A DNA stretch of 6,340 nucleotides from NCBI GenBank assembly GCA_029549705.1, contig JAKPIR010000332.1:1-6340 (forward strand), read 5' to 3'. How positions within the stretch are numbered: the first letter of the stretch is position 1; each line of letters begins with the position of its first letter. The notes below the pieces were generated by a model. That model worked only from the letters and a program-made list of their open reading frames with translations. It was not told where the DNA came from and searched no databases. Source of the DNA: Pseudomonadota bacterium (GTDB lineage: Bacteria; Pseudomonadota; Gammaproteobacteria; Burkholderiales; Methylophilaceae). The translations under genes were made by a program, and so were the position numbers. Below, piece after piece: positions 4,922-6,340 of this stretch.

Positions 4922-6340
4922 TTATTTGCCTCGCATAAACATTTTATCTAAGTCCGGCATACTTATCTGAAACCACGTTGGTCGACCATGATTACATTGC
5001 CCAGAACGCTCTGTGGCTTCCATATCGCGTAGCAAGGCATTCATTTCTGGGATGGTGAGACTACGATTGGCTCTCACGGCGGCATGGCAGGCCATGGTAC
5101 CGAGCAACTCGTTTCGCCGTTCAGTGAGCGCTCGGCTAGCACCAAACTCACGTAAATCACGCAGCACATCGCGTGCAAGCGTTACCGCATCCGCCTGTTG
5201 CAACATCACCGGCACACCGCGTACGGCCAGCGTGCTGGGAGAAAGTACTGCGATATCAAACCCTAATTTCTGCAGGCTATTTTCAGGTTGTGCGAGTGTT
5301 TCCTGCACAATGGCGACTTCTAATTTATCGGCATGAAAACTCACAGGAAGCAATAAAGGCTGCATGGCGACCGACTGCATATCGAGTGCGTTTTTGAGCT
5401 TTTCATACATAATGCGCTCATGCGCTGCATGCATGTCAACGACCACTAAACCAAGTGCATTTTGTGCCAATACGTAAATACCGTGAATTTGCGCAACTGC
5501 AAATCCTAACGGAAATTCATGCGAAACATCATTCGAATTTTCGCTGTTTTCTGTCCGAGAGAAATTAGCATCGCTGTGAGCCTTGTAAATAAAGGCTTGC
5601 AGAGCATCGGCTTGGGTTTGGTGTGTTTGACTATCATTTTGACCGGTATTTTCTACATTTGAATTGCTGTATAGCGTTTGGTAAAAATTGTCAGATTCAC
5701 GCACGTTTAATGGAATTTGTGACTGATACGTTGGGTATGTTTGCGGTGTGTTCAGCGCCTGATGCGGCGCATGCGAAATGCTGACCGCACTCAAAGCACC
5801 AGTAGGCGTTGCCAGCGATTTATGCAGTGCATGAAAAATAAAACGATGAATGGCTTGGCTATCTCTAAAACGTACTTCAGTTTTTGCAGGATGCACGTTC
5901 ACATCCACCAACGAGGTATCAAGCTCAAGAAACAGCACAAACGCAGGGTGGCGGTCATGATGCAGCACGTCTTGATAGGCTTGGCGAATCGCGTGTGAAA
6001 TCAGTTTGTCGCGCACAAAACGGCCATTCACATACACATACTGTGTGTCACGGCTGTGGCGGTTAAATGTCGGTTTAGCTGCCCTACCCCACAATCGCAA
6101 ACCTGCTGAAGACTCATCCAAGTGAAAGGATTCGGCTACAAATTCCTCGCCTAGCACATCTAAAAACCGACGCTCTGGCGCGGCCACAGCTAAACGACTT
6201 AACACGCGACCATTGTGTTGCAGCAAGAACGCAACATCTGGCCGTGACAGCGCAACACGTTCAAAAACCGCTTCACAATGTCCAAATTCCGTGGCTTCCG
6301 TTTTCAAAAATTTTCGTCGCGCAGGAGTATTAAAATACAA
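4922..6340 (-). CDS. mutL: DNA mismatch repair protein MutL, endonuclease type (N-terminus beyond window)
   Basis: Mismatch-repair ATPase that links MutS recognition to strand incision. The visible 472 codons begin inside the GHKL ATPase domain: the edge codon is TTG, an internal leucine of the LYFNTPARRKFLK ATP-lid motif, so the true start is beyond 6340. Numbering from that edge, VYVNGRFVRD is at 102-111 and VDVNVHPAKTEVRF at 145-158 (transducer domain). A polar Q/N/S/T-rich linker runs from about 181 to 275. The C-terminal dimerisation/endonuclease domain carries DMHAAHERIMYE (302-313), a Q-to-M form of the metal-binding DQHA(X)2E(X)4E motif. It is followed by QPLLLP (327-332), matching the beta-clamp binding motif, then ACHAAVRA (417-424) and CNHGRP (449-454), the CPHGRP-type motif. 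Together these indicate a nicking MutL as used by bacteria lacking MutH, unlike E. coli MutL. The ending MFMRGK is natural. The gene is convergent with the channel gene across 33 bases. Confidence 0.95.
   Translation of the reverse strand: MYFNTPARRKFLKTEATEFGHCEAVFERVALSRPDVAFLLQHNGRVLSRLAVAAPERRFLDVLGEEFVAESFHLDESSAGLRLWGRAAKPTFNRHSRDTQYVYVNGRFVRDKLISHAIRQAYQDVLHHDRHPAFVLFLELDTSLVDVNVHPAKTEVRFRDSQAIHRFIFHALHKSLATPTGALSAVSISHAPHQALNTPQTYPTYQSQIPLNVRESDNFYQTLYSNSNVENTGQNDSQTHQTQADALQAFIYKAHSDANFSRTENSENSNDVSHEFPLGFAVAQIHGIYVLAQNALGLVVVDMHAAHERIMYEKLKNALDMQSVAMQPLLLPVSFHADKLEVAIVQETLAQPENSLQKLGFDIAVLSPSTLAVRGVPVMLQQADAVTLARDVLRDLREFGASRALTERRNELLGTMACHAAVRANRSLTIPEMNALLRDMEATERSGQCNHGRPTWFQISMPDLDKMFMRGK

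Noticed and set aside
4910..4926. CG-rich near-palindrome as a strong intrinsic terminator
   Set aside because: The stem needs a bulge, its loop would be CGCG, and no U-tract follows on either strand; kept only as a low-confidence note.
5013..6066. Plus-strand open frames antisense to mutL and the minus frame at 659-841 antisense to dapC
   Set aside because: These are shadows of strongly motif-supported genes; translations are biased and unlike any family I recognise.
6338..6340. TTG at the right edge as the mutL start codon
   Set aside because: It encodes the internal leucine of the ATP-lid motif before YFNTPARRKF; the ATPase domain clearly continues beyond the window.
1..6340. CRISPR array, tRNA or rRNA gene, insertion sequence, toxin-antitoxin pair, phage defence system
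   Set aside because: I found no regularly spaced repeats, cloverleaf sequence, transposase motif or small-gene pair of that kind; all long open frames are explained by the six genes listed.

Overview
The window looks like a chromosomal housekeeping segment of a Gram-negative proteobacterium, most likely a betaproteobacterium. The MutL has the endonuclease-type C-terminal motifs expected in lineages without MutH, including the CNHGRP form I associate with Neisseria-like MutL. The DapC and MiaA are also of proteobacterial type. A methylotrophic Methylophilaceae-like source is my guess from protein flavour and moderate AT-richness; it is inference, not demonstrated. I see no rRNA, tRNA, CRISPR array, insertion sequence or phage gene.

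Layout, left to right. (1) Positions 1-453, minus strand: the N-terminal half of an EamA/DMT-type membrane transporter, running off the left edge and apparently starting at TTG. (2) Positions 480-1664, plus strand: dapC, a PLP-dependent aminotransferase of lysine/diaminopimelate synthesis. It is divergent from the transporter with only 26 bases between start codons and has a perfect TATAAT immediately upstream. (3) Positions 1680-2633, minus strand: miaA, tRNA dimethylallyltransferase, convergent with dapC across an A/T-only inverted repeat. (4) Positions 2634-2776: a divergent promoter region. (5) Positions 2777-3151 and 3197-4888, plus strand: a small four-helix membrane protein (DUF6394-like) followed by a two-TM potassium channel with a GFG filter and two RCK domains, probably one transcription unit. 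(6) Positions 4922-6340, minus strand: the C-terminal three quarters of mutL, running off the right edge, convergent with the channel gene.

mutL and miaA are neighbours in many proteobacteria (E. coli amiB-mutL-miaA-hfq). Here both are on the minus strand, but a roughly 2.1-kb oppositely oriented membrane-protein/K+-channel pair lies between them, so miaA needs its own promoter. A plausible one sits in the 143-base divergent region, where its -10 overlaps the -10 proposed for the channel unit. The channel pair is the least described part of the window: the 124-residue protein has no known function and is a candidate partner of the channel. I found no convincing exotic system; the findings are modest and mostly concern this pair, its promoter region and the dapC start.
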